Part shown: positions 32,527 through 42,236 of the stretch, piece after piece
How the letters are laid out: the number at the start of each line of letters is the position of its first letter
Numbering within the stretch: the stretch's first letter is position 1
The notes under the pieces: model-generated
What the model saw: only the letters and a program-made list of their open reading frames with translations
Databases searched by the model: none
Told to the model about the DNA's origin: nothing
Assembly (NCBI GenBank): GCA_005773635.1
Contig: SXHN01000046.1
Coordinates: forward strand, 1 to 64,000
Direction: 5' to 3'
Length of the DNA stretch: 64,000 nucleotides
Source of the DNA: Actinomycetota bacterium
GTDB lineage: Bacteria > Actinomycetota > Acidimicrobiia > IMCC26256 > PALSA-610
Translations under genes and position numbers: made by a program

Positions 32527-35153
32527 TGGCGCCAGCGCTGCGCGCCCTCGCCGACGACCCGCAGCGCCTCATCGATTCCAGAAATATTCGGGCCACCTCC
32601 GACAACGAGATCAGGGCTCTTGGCCGTTCCTCCGCCCAACGCCTTCGCTCCCGGCGCAGCAATCTCCGCGGCGGATGCTCCGAGCGCGACGAAATCCTTG
32701 CTCACCGCGACTGCCAGCGCAGCTTTCGCACCGTCGCCACCGATTCCAATGAGCGCCACAATGCCGCTGCCATTGGGCATCGCACGCAACGTTGATTGCG
32801 CCATCTGTCGGAGGTCGTCGGGCGTACCGCCGTCGTGGCGCAGCACTAGCACTGAGCCAACTGCGTGTTGTGCAAGCTCGACCGCGACCGACTGTGCAGC
32901 TTTCGTGCGCAGCGCGGCGAGTTCTTGCTCGAGGGCCTTGACCTGCGCGAGCAATTTACCGACTCGATCTTCAAGCTCAATGGGCGATGCTTTGAGCTGT
33001 GCCGATACTCGCCGCAACTGGGCTTCCTCCGCCGCAATGTGCGCCAGCGCGGCATCGCCTGTTAACGCCTCAATGCGCCGCACGTTGGATCCAATCGAAC
33101 CTTCACTGAGAATCTTGATAGGGCCAATGAAGCCAAGGTTGCTGACGTGCGTACCACCACAGAATTCCGTGGATGGGCCCGCTTCAAGAACTCGTACAAC
33201 ATCGCCATATTTGTCACCAAAGAACGCGATCGCGCCACGGGCTTCGGCTTCGGCTTTGGTCATCTCGTCGTGTGTTACGGAGCCGCCAGTGATCACTACC
33301 GAGTTCGCCATCGCTTCGATCACGGCCAACTCATCAACACCGACCGATTCGAAATGGCTGAAGTCGAATCGCAACCGTTCGGCGGAAACGTGTGATCCCG
33401 CCTGCTTGACGTGATCACCCAACGTCTCGCGCAATGCCCAGTGAAGAATGTGTGTGGCGGTGTGATTCCTGCGAATACGGTCGCGGCGCACTCCGTCGAT
33501 GCGCGCATCGACGATGTCGCCTTCTGCCAACGAACCTTCGTTTACGGTGCACCGATGCAAGGTCAGACCCGGTAATCCAAGCTGCGTGTCAGTGACAGTC
33601 ACCACCGCAGGGCCGACCAACTCACCGGCATCACCCACTTGACCGCCGCTTTCGGCGTAAAACGGTGTGCGGTCGAGAATTACATCGACTACGCGTCCGG
33701 TTTCGGCTCTGGCAACCCGTTCGGAGTTCTCGATGATCGCGACGACTCGGGCACCTTCGGTGAGGTACTCGTCGCGTCCAGTAAACGTTGTGAGACCATC
33801 AACCGCAATCACTTCGCGAAACAGTTCAATCGGTGCGTTTGCCTTGCCGCCTGCTTCCTTGGCCGCTTGGCGGGCTCGGTCGCGCTGCTCAAACATCAGG
33901 GTCTCATAGCCAGCAACATCGATGTCGCGGCCGCGTTCGGCCGCGATCTCTTTGGTGAGGTCGACAGGAAAACCCAGCGTGTCATGCAAGAAGAATGCGT
34001 CGGCGCCAGAAACGTCGCCTTTGGTAAGTACCTCATCGAGCAGCTCGGTACCGCGGGCCAACGTAGCTCGAAACGACGCTTCTTCGTGGCTGATGATCTT
34101 GGTGATCAACGCTTGGTCGGCCAAGAGCTTTGGGTACGACACCCCCATCGTCGCGCAGACCGCGGCGACCAACGAAGGCGTGATCTGATCACGGGCGCCC
34201 AATTGGTATGCGTGGCGCACCGCACGCCGGATGATGCGGCGCAACACGTAGCCTCGTTCCTGGTTACTCGGCATTACGCCGTCGCTCACCACAAAGGTCA
34301 TCATGCGGGCATGGTCGGCCAGAATCCGAAGGTAAACATCATGTTCATCGTTGACGCCGTAGGCAATCCCTGTGACCTTGGCCGCCGCGGCGATGAGCGC
34401 CTGAAAAATATCAAGATCCCACACCGACTCCACACCTTGTAGCGCCAGCAAATTGCGTTCGAGCCCGGCACCGGTATCGATCGATGGTTTCGGCAAGGGC
34501 ACTTTGGTGCCATCAGCTTGCTGGTCAAACTGCATGAACACGAGGTTCCATACCTCGACATATCGGTCTGCGCCGGTAGCGGGGCCACCCTCGATCCCAT
34601 AGCTCGGCCCGAGATCCCAAAAAATTTCGCTGCAGGGACCACACGGTCCGGTGTCACCCATTTTCCAAAAATTGTCTTCGTCGAGCCGCTGAATCCGTTC
34701 CAACGGCACTCCAATTTCGGTGTGCCAAATATCTGATGCCTCATCGTCGGACACATGCACGGTGACCCAGAGCCGTTCGGCCGGAAACTTCAGCACTTCG
34801 GTGTAGAACTCCCATGCCCAACGAATCGCGTCGCGCTTGAAGTAATCGCCGAATCTGAAGTTGCCCATCATCTCAAAGAACGAGAAATGGCGATTGGTGC
34901 GACCAATCTCTTCGAGATCGTTGTGTTTGCCGCCGGCCCGAACGCACTTTTGAATCGACGACGCCCGGGAATATGGGGCTGTCTCTTCTCCTACGAAATA
35001 CGACTTGAACGGCACCATGCCCGCGACAGTGAACAGGAGCGACTTGTCGATGGGAATGGTGCTTGCAGAGGGCACAACCGCGTGGCCCCGAGTGGAGAAG
35101 AATTCGTGCCAGGCACGGCGCAGTTCGTCAGCGGTCCTTGGCGTTTCGGGCAT
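32523..35153 (-). CDS. alaS: Alanyl-tRNA synthetase
   Basis: 876 aa, the usual length. The class II aminoacylation core is N-terminal (RAWHEFFSTRGHAVVPS, FFEMMGNFRFGDYF). The editing domain has the zinc-binding HTATHILHWAL and the later CGGTHV motif, and the C-terminal C-Ala domain has the oligomerising helix and a Gly-rich end. It charges tRNA-Ala and clears Ser/Gly mischarges. The 267-aa plus-strand ORF at 33639-34442 is its shadow. First gene of the alaS-ruvX-mltG-aroE overlapped operon. Confidence 0.97.
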   Translation of the reverse strand: MPETPRTADELRRAWHEFFSTRGHAVVPSASTIPIDKSLLFTVAGMVPFKSYFVGEETAPYSRASSIQKCVRAGGKHNDLEEIGRTNRHFSFFEMMGNFRFGDYFKRDAIRWAWEFYTEVLKFPAERLWVTVHVSDDEASDIWHTEIGVPLERIQRLDEDNFWKMGDTGPCGPCSEIFWDLGPSYGIEGGPATGADRYVEVWNLVFMQFDQQADGTKVPLPKPSIDTGAGLERNLLALQGVESVWDLDIFQALIAAAAKVTGIAYGVNDEHDVYLRILADHARMMTFVVSDGVMPSNQERGYVLRRIIRRAVRHAYQLGARDQITPSLVAAVCATMGVSYPKLLADQALITKIISHEEASFRATLARGTELLDEVLTKGDVSGADAFFLHDTLGFPVDLTKEIAAERGRDIDVAGYETLMFEQRDRARQAAKEAGGKANAPIELFREVIAVDGLTTFTGRDEYLTEGARVVAIIENSERVARAETGRVVDVILDRTPFYAESGGQVGDAGELVGPAVVTVTDTQLGLPGLTLHRCTVNEGSLAEGDIVDARIDGVRRDRIRRNHTATHILHWALRETLGDHVKQAGSHVSAERLRFDFSHFESVGVDELAVIEAMANSVVITGGSVTHDEMTKAEAEARGAIAFFGDKYGDVVRVLEAGPSTEFCGGTHVSNLGFIGPIKILSEGSIGSNVRRIEALTGDAALAHIAAEEAQLRRVSAQLKASPIELEDRVGKLLAQVKALEQELAALRTKAAQSVAVELAQHAVGSVLVLRHDGGTPDDLRQMAQSTLRAMPNGSGIVALIGIGGDGAKAALAVAVSKDFVALGASAAEIAAPGAKALGGGTAKSPDLVVGGGPNISGIDEALRVVGEGAQRWRQ

Positions 35154-35173
35154 AGGCGGCCGATGTTATGTCC

Positions 35174-35413
35174 TCAGCGCGAACGCAGCGCACGCACCGG
35201 TTTCGGGTCGTACTGCTTGCGGAGTTCGGATTCTTTCGAAACCATCGCAGTCCGCCCTTCCGCCACCGCATCGCGAACTAACTCAACCGATCGGCGAGCG
35301 ACTTGCGGGGGCGCGAATCGTTGCGCTTCACGCTTCACTTTGCGAGCAACGATGTAGCTCGTGCTCAGCCCCGCGACGTAGCCCATCGTTGTCCAGCGCG
35401 CTCGTTTGAACAT
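35174..35413 (-). CDS. Small conserved actinobacterial protein between alaS and the DUF948 gene
   Basis: 79 aa. The N-terminus has a short weakly hydrophobic segment (WTTMGYVAGLSTSYIVA) that could be membrane-associated, and the rest is highly charged (RRSVELVRDAVAEGRTAM). Short proteins of this type sit at the same place in many actinobacterial genomes, between alaS and a DUF948 gene. The function is unknown. Position 20 bp upstream of alaS suggests co-transcription. Confidence 0.75.
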   Translation of the reverse strand: MFKRARWTTMGYVAGLSTSYIVARKVKREAQRFAPPQVARRSVELVRDAVAEGRTAMVSKESELRKQYDPKPVRALRSR

Positions 35414-35449
35414 CTCAATCCTTAGTTGAATCGTCTTGGTCGCGAAATG

Positions 35450-35878
35450 CTACGAGACGTTGCGGGCTCGACGCCGTCGCGAACGCTCGCGCGCGGCATC
35501 GATCTCGGTCTTTGGTGCTTTGCCCCGCAAGCGCTGGGCCGATCGTTTCACACCCGATCCAAATGCCATCGTCTTGACGACCGGGTTCGCGATCGTTCGG
35601 TACGCCAAGCGTGATGCCGAATCAACGTGCGCTTCGATGCCCTCGGCCGCGGTAATCAGGCGGTCGACTCGATCCACATTGTCGACGGTGCTATCGACCG
35701 CGGCCCGCAATTCGTCAACCAACGGCAATGTTTCTTCGCGCAAGGCATCAACCGACCGATGAAGTACTCGCAGTGTCGACCGCAGCGATACCAGCATCGA
35801 CACGACGGCGCCGGCAAGCACGGCCACCAAGACGGCCATCACAATCGCGATTACGTCAGTTACTTGCATCGTCATCAC
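35450..35878 (-). CDS. DUF948 family membrane protein
   Basis: 142 aa. One N-terminal membrane helix (VIAIVMAVLVAVLAGAVVSML) is followed by a long coiled-coil-like helix (LRVLHRSVDALREETLPLVDELRAAVDSTVDNVDRVDRLI) and a basic C-terminus, the layout of DUF948 proteins. The family is broadly present in Gram-positive bacteria near rarA and alaS, with no settled function. Lies 14 bp downstream of rarA. Confidence 0.85.
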   Translation of the reverse strand: MMTMQVTDVIAIVMAVLVAVLAGAVVSMLVSLRSTLRVLHRSVDALREETLPLVDELRAAVDSTVDNVDRVDRLITAAEGIEAHVDSASRLAYRTIANPVVKTMAFGSGVKRSAQRLRGKAPKTEIDAARERSRRRRARNVS

Positions 35879-35892
35879 CTTCGGTTACTTCG

Positions 35893-37230
35893 CTACTGCT
35901 GCATTCGGCGCTCGCGCCACCGCTCCACGATGCCACGTTCCGCTCCATGTGTCGAGGGCTGGTAGAACTGCATACCCTCAAATTCGTCGGGCAAGTATTG
36001 CTGATCGACCCAACCCGCGGCTGAGTCGTGCGGATATTGGTACCCCACTCCGTGCCCAAGCGACTGTGCACCCCGGTAGCTGGCGTCGCGCAAATGCTTC
36101 GGAATCTGACCAAGTGCCACATTTCGAACGGCTTCACTGGCATTACCAATCGCCATATAGGCCGAATTCGACTTCGGTGCTAGCGCCAGATAGGTCACGG
36201 CGTGGGCCAAATTGATTCGCGCCTCGGGCAAGCCAACAAACTCGACGGCCTGCGCCGCAGCGGTCGCAACCGACAACGCCGCCGAGTCTGCGAGCCCGAC
36301 ATCCTCACTAGCAAAAATCACAATGCGCCGCGCAATGAAACGGGGGTCTTCGCCCGCTTCAATCATTCGGGCGAGCCACAGCACCGCAGCGTCAGGGTCG
36401 GAACCTCGCATACTTTTGATGAATGCACTGACGATGTCGTAGTGCTCGTCGTTCCCATAGCGAACTGCACGCATCGCCAGCGCCGCTTCGGCATCCGCCA
36501 ATGTGATCCGAGCGGGCGAGGGTTCGCCAGAATCTGAGCCATGCGCGCGTTCGTATGCCAACGCGTGTGCGAGCTCCAAGCATGTGAGCGTGTGGCGACC
36601 ATCGCCCTCCGCACGATCGGCCAAATGCACAAGCGCATCATCATCTATCGCCGCAGGTTCGCCACCAAGGCCACGCACTGCATCAGACAACGCCCGTTGC
36701 ATCAGCTCGACAAGATCGCTCGACTCAAGTTGTTCAACCCGAAACAGGGTAGAACGAGACAACAGCGGACCGGTGAGAGAGAAATAGGGGTTCTCGGTCG
36801 TCGCGCCGATGAGTACCAGTAGCCCCTCCTCAACATGCGGAAGCAATGCATCCTGCTGGGTCTTGTTGAACCGATGCACCTCGTCAAGAAACAGGATTGT
36901 GCCCTGCCCACGTTGCCCAAGCCGCTCGCGCGCCCGATCAACAACTTCGCGTACGTCTTTCACTCCCGCATTTACTGCTGACAGCGTCTCGAAGGCCTTG
37001 CTGGTGGCCCCGGCGACCAATCGCGCAATACTGGTTTTTCCGGTACCTGCGGGGCCCCAAATCACAACCGATGAGAGCCGGTCGGATTCAATGAGAACCC
37101 GCAGCGGCTTACCTTCGCCGAGTAAATGCTGCTGCCCCACAATGTCGCCCAGCGATCGGGGTCGCAAACGAGCTGCAAGCGGCGCCCGGCTCGCCAAGCG
37201 GTCTTCTACCGCCGCACTGAAGAGATCCAT
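35893..37230 (-). CDS. rarA: Replication-associated recombination protein A (RarA/MgsA), AAA+ ATPase
   Basis: 445 aa. N-terminal peptide MDLFSAAVEDRLASRAPLAARLRP is the family type. Walker A is WGPAGTGKTSIARLVA, Walker B ILFLDEVHRFNKTQQDALLP, with sensor 1 GATTENPYFSL. The C-terminal part (HYDIVSAFIKSMRGSDPDAA, then GVGYQYPHD) is the RarA tetramerisation domain. It acts at stalled replication forks. Upstream of DUF948 on the same strand. Confidence 0.95.
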   Translation of the reverse strand: MDLFSAAVEDRLASRAPLAARLRPRSLGDIVGQQHLLGEGKPLRVLIESDRLSSVVIWGPAGTGKTSIARLVAGATSKAFETLSAVNAGVKDVREVVDRARERLGQRGQGTILFLDEVHRFNKTQQDALLPHVEEGLLVLIGATTENPYFSLTGPLLSRSTLFRVEQLESSDLVELMQRALSDAVRGLGGEPAAIDDDALVHLADRAEGDGRHTLTCLELAHALAYERAHGSDSGEPSPARITLADAEAALAMRAVRYGNDEHYDIVSAFIKSMRGSDPDAAVLWLARMIEAGEDPRFIARRIVIFASEDVGLADSAALSVATAAAQAVEFVGLPEARINLAHAVTYLALAPKSNSAYMAIGNASEAVRNVALGQIPKHLRDASYRGAQSLGHGVGYQYPHDSAAGWVDQQYLPDEFEGMQFYQPSTHGAERGIVERWRERRMQQ

Positions 37231-37266
37231 TGCGACCCAGCGTAGTTGGCGACGATTTTGCGGCGG

Positions 37267-37617
37267 TTAACGCCCGTAATCGTCAGAGAGACGCACGATG
37301 TCGTCTTCGCCAAAGTAGGTGCCGTGTTGTACTTCGATGAACACGAGCGGTTCGGCTCCAGTGTTTTCGATGCGGTGGGCCATCCCAAGCGCAATATCGA
37401 CCGACTGGCCCGCAGCAAAGGGCACATGCTCATCACCAAGCGTCACGACGCCCGATCCTTGCACTGCGAACCAATGCTCAGCCCGACGGTGATGCAGCTG
37501 CAAACTCAGGCGCTGACCCGGATTCACAACAATGCGTTTCACCTTAAATGAAGCATCGTCGGCGAGCACGAAGTACTCGCCCCATGGCCGCACGTCATGT
37601 TCCAGCACATGCACCAC
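37267..37617 (-). CDS. Cupin protein, mannose-6-phosphate isomerase type II-like
   Basis: 116 aa single cupin domain. The motif RLSLQLHHRRAEHWFAVQGSGVV has the His-x-His and Glu of cupin metal site 1, and the later GMAHRIENTGAEPL carries the His of site 2. It resembles the C-terminal isomerase domain of bifunctional mannose-1-phosphate guanylyltransferase/isomerases, standing alone here without the nucleotidyltransferase. It may interconvert mannose-6-phosphate and fructose-6-phosphate, or be a small sugar-binding cupin. Gap of 36 bp to rarA. Confidence 0.85.
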   Translation of the reverse strand: MVHVLEHDVRPWGEYFVLADDASFKVKRIVVNPGQRLSLQLHHRRAEHWFAVQGSGVVTLGDEHVPFAAGQSVDIALGMAHRIENTGAEPLVFIEVQHGTYFGEDDIVRLSDDYGR

Positions 37618-37665
37618 CTTGAGGTTGCAAACCGACTATCAACCAGAAACGCGTCATTACACTAC

Positions 37666-39426
37666 TCACGATTTCACAGGTGCTTTGCGAATGTTCAGCC
37701 CGAGCTCGCGGAGCTGTACTTCCTCGATCGCACTCGGAGCGTTGGTCATTGGGTCGGCACCCGACTGTGTCTTGGGGAACGCAATGACTTCGCGAATGTT
37801 TTCTTCACCGGACATGATCGCAACAAATCGATCGATTCCGATTGCAAATCCCGCATGCGGTGGCGGACCAAAACGAAATGCGTCGAGTAAGAATCCAAAA
37901 CGCTGTTGTTGCTGCTCAGGACTGATCCCGAGCAGCGCAAAGATGCGCGCCTGAATATCGCGACGGTGGATACGCACGCTCCCCGATCCGAGTTCCCAAC
38001 CATTGAGCACAAGGTCGTAGGCCTCTGCGCGCACTGCAAGCGGATCAATTTCGAGGATTTCGAGATCGTCGGGGTTCGGCATCGTGAAGGGGTGGCTCGC
38101 AGGAATTGGAGTGCCGTCGTCAGCCAGCCCATCGAACAACGGAAAGTCGACGACCCACAAAAACTTCAGTCCCCCCTCGGTTACCGCGGGTCTACCGAGT
38201 TCGAGACGAAGTTGTCCGAGGACACCGACAGTTGTTTTCCATTCACCTGCCGCTATCAGCACAAGATCGCCAACCGTGGCGGACAACGCATCGATGATCC
38301 CGGACTGCTCTTCAGCGGTAAGAAATTTGACAACCGGCGAATCAAGTGTCGCGACGCCATCTACGTCACGCACCCGCATCCAAACCAACCCCGCGGCGCC
38401 GAGCTGCTTCGCTCGTTCGACGAGCCCGTCAACCACATTGCGCGAGGCTTCACCCTGGCCTGCTACGCGTACACCTTTGACGCACGCCGCGCCAGCGAAC
38501 GCACGGAACTCCGTCGTCGCGAATACCGCGCTCAAATCAAGCAGCCGCATCTCAAAGCGCAGATCGGGTTTGTCGGTTCCGTAGTTATTCATCGCGTCGC
38601 GCCACGTCATGCGCGGAATTTCCTCCGGTGCGTCGCCCGGTCGCAGCACATCGACCACGGCCCGAACCGCGTTGCCGATCGCGGTCTGCACATCGAACTG
38701 CGACGCGAATGTCATTTCGATATCGAGTTGCATGAACTCGAATTGCCGGTCAGCGCGCAAATCTTCGTCGCGCAAGCAGCGAGCGATTTGATAATAACGG
38801 TCGAAGCCACCAACCATTAAGAGTTGTTTGAACAACTGCGGGCTCTGCGGCAATGCGTAAAACGAACCAGGATGCAAACGACTCGGCACGACGAAATCGC
38901 GCGAACCTTCGGGCGTCGACGCAATGAGCATTGGCGTCTCGACCTCAACGAAGTCTTGGTCATCCATGGCGGCACGCATTGCTTTGTTCACCAGTGCGCG
39001 ATTACGGAGATTCCGTTGCATGGGCGCGCGGCGCAAATCGAGATAACGGTGCCGAAGCCGCAAGATTTCGTCGACATCCACGCGGTCGTCAAGCGGAAAC
39101 GGTGGCGGCTCGCTTTCACTCAACACTTCGAATGAGTCGGCCACCAACTCCACTTGGCCAGTGGGCATGGCATCGTTGACCGTGCCGTCAGGCCGAGCCT
39201 TGATCTCGCCTTCGATGCGCAACACCCATTCGTTGCGCACTTGTTTCACTGCGTCCAACCCTGCTTTTGCGGGGTCGACAACCACCTGGAGCAATCCAGT
39301 CGCATCGCGCACGTCGAGGAACGCGACGCCCCCGTGATCTCGACGGTGAGCAACCCAACCGCAAATCGTTGACCGAGTGCCAATGTGTTCGGCCCGCAGT
39401 ACTCCCGGCCGCTGTGTACGCATCAT
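37666..39426 (-). CDS. aspS: Aspartyl-tRNA synthetase (bacterial type)
   Basis: 586 aa with an N-terminal OB-fold anticodon-binding domain (TICGWVAHRRDHGGVAFLDVRD), class II motif 1-3 regions (FVEVETPMLIASTPEGSRDFVVPSR in the core, RCLRDEDLRADRQFEFMQLDIE, GFAIGIDRFVAIMSG), and an inserted GAD domain (about 290-410), as in bacterial AspRS. It charges tRNA-Asp; whether it also mischarges tRNA-Asn (with GatCAB) cannot be told from sequence alone. It is 22 bp downstream of hisS. Confidence 0.97.
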   Translation of the reverse strand: MMRTQRPGVLRAEHIGTRSTICGWVAHRRDHGGVAFLDVRDATGLLQVVVDPAKAGLDAVKQVRNEWVLRIEGEIKARPDGTVNDAMPTGQVELVADSFEVLSESEPPPFPLDDRVDVDEILRLRHRYLDLRRAPMQRNLRNRALVNKAMRAAMDDQDFVEVETPMLIASTPEGSRDFVVPSRLHPGSFYALPQSPQLFKQLLMVGGFDRYYQIARCLRDEDLRADRQFEFMQLDIEMTFASQFDVQTAIGNAVRAVVDVLRPGDAPEEIPRMTWRDAMNNYGTDKPDLRFEMRLLDLSAVFATTEFRAFAGAACVKGVRVAGQGEASRNVVDGLVERAKQLGAAGLVWMRVRDVDGVATLDSPVVKFLTAEEQSGIIDALSATVGDLVLIAAGEWKTTVGVLGQLRLELGRPAVTEGGLKFLWVVDFPLFDGLADDGTPIPASHPFTMPNPDDLEILEIDPLAVRAEAYDLVLNGWELGSGSVRIHRRDIQARIFALLGISPEQQQQRFGFLLDAFRFGPPPHAGFAIGIDRFVAIMSGEENIREVIAFPKTQSGADPMTNAPSAIEEVQLRELGLNIRKAPVKS

Positions 39427-39448
39427 CGTGTCACTTCCCTTTGCATAT

Positions 39449-40708
39449 TCATTTCAGGTGGTCGCGCAACCATTGCACAACTTGGAGTCGCGCAACTTCG
39501 ATTTGCTGCGCGGTGGAGAGGTCTTTGACCACAACGTTGCCCTCGGCCCACTCGCGTTCGCCGTACATCACGCCAAAGCGAGCTCCCGACCGGCTCGCGG
39601 CGGCCCATTGCTTCTTCAAATTCTTACTTCCGTACGAACGGTCGGCTCGCACATCGCCGCCTCGAATTTCGTGCAACAACTTCGCGACGTCCGGTTCGCC
39701 GATCGCATCAATAACAAAGACATCCGTAGAACTGGTCGATTGCGGGAGCACCGCTTCGGCGTCGCACGCAAGTAGCAGTCGCTCGATACCGCTGCCAAAG
39801 CCGATGGCGGGCGCTTGCGGACCACCCATCTCCGCGCTCAGTTTGTCGTAACGCCCGCCACCACCTAGCGCGTTCTGAGCACCGCCGAGCGCCAACCCCT
39901 GAAACTCGAACACGGTTGCGGTGTAGTAGTCGAAGCCGCGCACCAAACGAGGTGCGACTTCAAACGCAACATCAACAGAGCGTAATCCTGCTTGCACGGC
40001 GTCGAATTGCGCTGCGCTCGCATCGCTCAGGTAGTCACCGAGCTTGGGTGCAGCCGCAATGATCACCTGCCAGTCGGGCCGTTTCGAATCCAAAATCCGA
40101 AGCGGGTTGAGCTGCGCCCTCGGCATTTCGTCGCCAAGCGTCGCCGCGTTACTCAACCAATAGTCGAGCAGCACCGCCACGTAGCGTTGCCGCGTTTCGG
40201 CATCGCCCATGGAGTTAATCAAGAGCTTGACCTGGCGCAGCCCCAGTGAACGATAGAACCCATCGAGGAAGTCGATCATCTCGATGTCAATCTGCGGATC
40301 GTCGCTGCCGATCGCCTCCGCTCCCAGTTGCCAATGTTGTCGGTAGCGGCCCTCCTGCGGGGCTTCGTATCGGAAGTTGGGCGCGCAATACCAGACTTTC
40401 CACGGAGGTGTCGGGCGATGTTGCGCATACGCCCGCACGGTTCCTGCCGTACCCTCGGGGCGCAGCGCTAACCGTCGACCAGCTTTGTCGACGAAGTCGT
40501 ACATTTCCTTCGACACCACGTCAGTGCTTTGCCCGAGCCGAGCGAACACTTCGTAGTGCTCGAAGATCGGGGTCATCACCAGCCCAAAACCGTAAAGCTC
40601 CGCTCGGCCCGCGAATGCGCCGATGACCTCCATCCAACGCGACGAATCCGGAGGCAATACGTCGCGGGTGCCCTTTGGGGCTTGAAAAACGTCGCGGTCG
40701 CTAGCCAT
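39449..40708 (-). CDS. hisS: Histidyl-tRNA synthetase
   Basis: 419 aa. Class II synthetase: N-terminal FQAPKGTRDVLPPDSSRW, the His-specific LALRPEGTAGTVRAYAQH and the histidine-binding motif VRGFDYYTATVFEFQ are visible; the C-terminal part (TDVFVIDAIGEPDV onward) is the anticodon-binding domain. The adjacent hisS-aspS pair is a common actinobacterial arrangement. Upstream is a 137-bp gap carrying a dispersed repeat fragment. Confidence 0.97.
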   Translation of the reverse strand: MASDRDVFQAPKGTRDVLPPDSSRWMEVIGAFAGRAELYGFGLVMTPIFEHYEVFARLGQSTDVVSKEMYDFVDKAGRRLALRPEGTAGTVRAYAQHRPTPPWKVWYCAPNFRYEAPQEGRYRQHWQLGAEAIGSDDPQIDIEMIDFLDGFYRSLGLRQVKLLINSMGDAETRQRYVAVLLDYWLSNAATLGDEMPRAQLNPLRILDSKRPDWQVIIAAAPKLGDYLSDASAAQFDAVQAGLRSVDVAFEVAPRLVRGFDYYTATVFEFQGLALGGAQNALGGGGRYDKLSAEMGGPQAPAIGFGSGIERLLLACDAEAVLPQSTSSTDVFVIDAIGEPDVAKLLHEIRGGDVRADRSYGSKNLKKQWAAASRSGARFGVMYGEREWAEGNVVVKDLSTAQQIEVARLQVVQWLRDHLK

Positions 40709-40812
40709 GGGACACCGAGGCTAGTTGGGGCACGCAGCAAATTTGGGATGGTTTTAGCCTGTTGAAATTGGTCGGCCGACTCGGCTTGCTCCGCGGCGCG
40801 CGCTACTCGCCA

Positions 40813-40828
40813 CGCCGGACGAAGTAGG
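40813..40828. repeat. 16-bp core of the 39-bp direct repeat family
   Basis: cgccggacgaagtagg matches the central part of the two 39-bp repeats at 19.7 kb exactly. It is in the gap between hisS and the PilX-like gene, showing that the element is dispersed and intergenic or at gene ends. Confidence 0.6.
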
Positions 40829-40845
40829 AGCTATGGGCATGCCAC

Positions 40846-42228
40846 TCAGGTCGTTTCGACCCAGGTTTCTGGTTCCAACGTGAACTCACCGAACCCCACA
40901 ATTTGATCGACTCGATCGTCGTAGGTGATATTCATATTGTTCTTGATCGTGATGCTGTTGGCGTAGACCGCACCGAGAAAATCTGCATTGTTCTTGAAAG
41001 AAACGGGACCATTGGGCGCGTACAACAAGGTCGCCGTGCCGTCATTGGGGGCAAAGTTGTTCTTTATTCCAATCGCACAATCAGCCGGGTTCCCGCCGTT
41101 GGACGTGCACACAGACGCGGGCGCCGGTTGATAAAACGACGCCAAAACAAATACTTTGTCAGTTAAGTTCGCCGACGAGACTCCCACACCGCCGAAGGCA
41201 TTGATGGGTGCACTCTCAGCAATGATCGTCGTATCGCCTCCAATGGTAACTCCGTTGATGTCGACTGGGTCTGAGGGGCCGCCGCCTTGAATGAAGAACG
41301 TCCCTGACAAGTTTGAACTGTTCGTCGACAGCCATACCGAGAACGCAGATGGTGACGCGAATACCTGCGGTGCGGGGTTGTAGTTCGCCGGATTAAAGGA
41401 ATAGGTCGGAATGGTTTTCGTAGCGGGCGCAGATTTGCAAACGTGAGTCGATAACGGGCCGGTAGATCCACTACCGGTCTTGATTCCCCAAGTAGTTGTG
41501 GCGCCCGCGATCGACCCTCCGACATTGATTTGATAATTCACCCCGCTCGGATCATCCGAACAACCAGGACTACTCGACGCGGCAGTCGCCTTGCCTCCGA
41601 TATGTGCGCCAGTACCCATATCGATCGCCCGACCGTTCGACGATTGAAAACCGCCGCTAATTACATCTCCTGTAACGGTCGAGTTGTTCGCCATCGTCAC
41701 CCACCCCGTTGCGGCGTTGACTGATCCTTCAATTGTGTCGTTTTGGTAGACCGTCACGCTGCCATTCGCCCAGACATCGCCAACGACATGATTGTTGTTC
41801 TTGGTATCAACGTCGCTGAGCGAGAACAGTGCGTATCGAAACGTTCGTGGCGGTGCCATGACAACGCGAACGGAACGACCTGCAGCCAACCCCTGCGCTT
41901 CGCCCGCGGAGCCGGTGCTGTCGATCTGATAACGGTTGCGCCCAAGATAGGTCACAGCAACGGTGTACGAACCCTCGGTTGTTACTCCAGCAAACGGCGC
42001 CGGTGTCGCTCCGTTTGTCGATTGAAGGTACGCGATCGCTCGTTGCACCCCCGCCTCCGCGGTCGCCAGCGATGACTCCCAATTCTTGCCTCGCTGACTC
42101 GACCGGTCGGCGTGGGTGCCCGTTGTCAAGATCACAGCACCAAGGGCGGCGACAATCGCCACGATCATCACCGCGCTAATCATGGCGAAACCACTTTCAC
42201 GATCGCTGCTTTGACTTCGCGACATCAC
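40846..42228 (-). CDS. Prepilin-like PilX/GspK-type pilus assembly protein
   Basis: 460 aa. A charged N-terminus ending ESG-FAMISAVMIVAIVAALGAVIL fits a type IV prepilin leader with cleavage after Gly and a hydrophobic assembly helix. The remainder is a large secreted region rich in Asn, Gly, Thr and Ser with strand-like repeats (VVGDVWANGSVTVYQNDTIEGSVNAATGWV), reminiscent of a right-handed beta-helix or adhesin. Such large minor pilins cap or decorate pili. It is last of the three pilin genes, 8 bp after the GspH/PilW-like gene. Confidence 0.8.
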   Translation of the reverse strand: MMSRSQSSDRESGFAMISAVMIVAIVAALGAVILTTGTHADRSSQRGKNWESSLATAEAGVQRAIAYLQSTNGATPAPFAGVTTEGSYTVAVTYLGRNRYQIDSTGSAGEAQGLAAGRSVRVVMAPPRTFRYALFSLSDVDTKNNNHVVGDVWANGSVTVYQNDTIEGSVNAATGWVTMANNSTVTGDVISGGFQSSNGRAIDMGTGAHIGGKATAASSSPGCSDDPSGVNYQINVGGSIAGATTTWGIKTGSGSTGPLSTHVCKSAPATKTIPTYSFNPANYNPAPQVFASPSAFSVWLSTNSSNLSGTFFIQGGGPSDPVDINGVTIGGDTTIIAESAPINAFGGVGVSSANLTDKVFVLASFYQPAPASVCTSNGGNPADCAIGIKNNFAPNDGTATLLYAPNGPVSFKNNADFLGAVYANSITIKNNMNITYDDRVDQIVGFGEFTLEPETWVETT

Positions 42229-42236
42229 AGATTTCC

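Noticed and set aside
33639-34442. 267-aa plus-strand ORF
   Set aside because: Antisense to alaS.
37906-38820. 304-aa plus-strand ORF
   Set aside because: Antisense to aspS.
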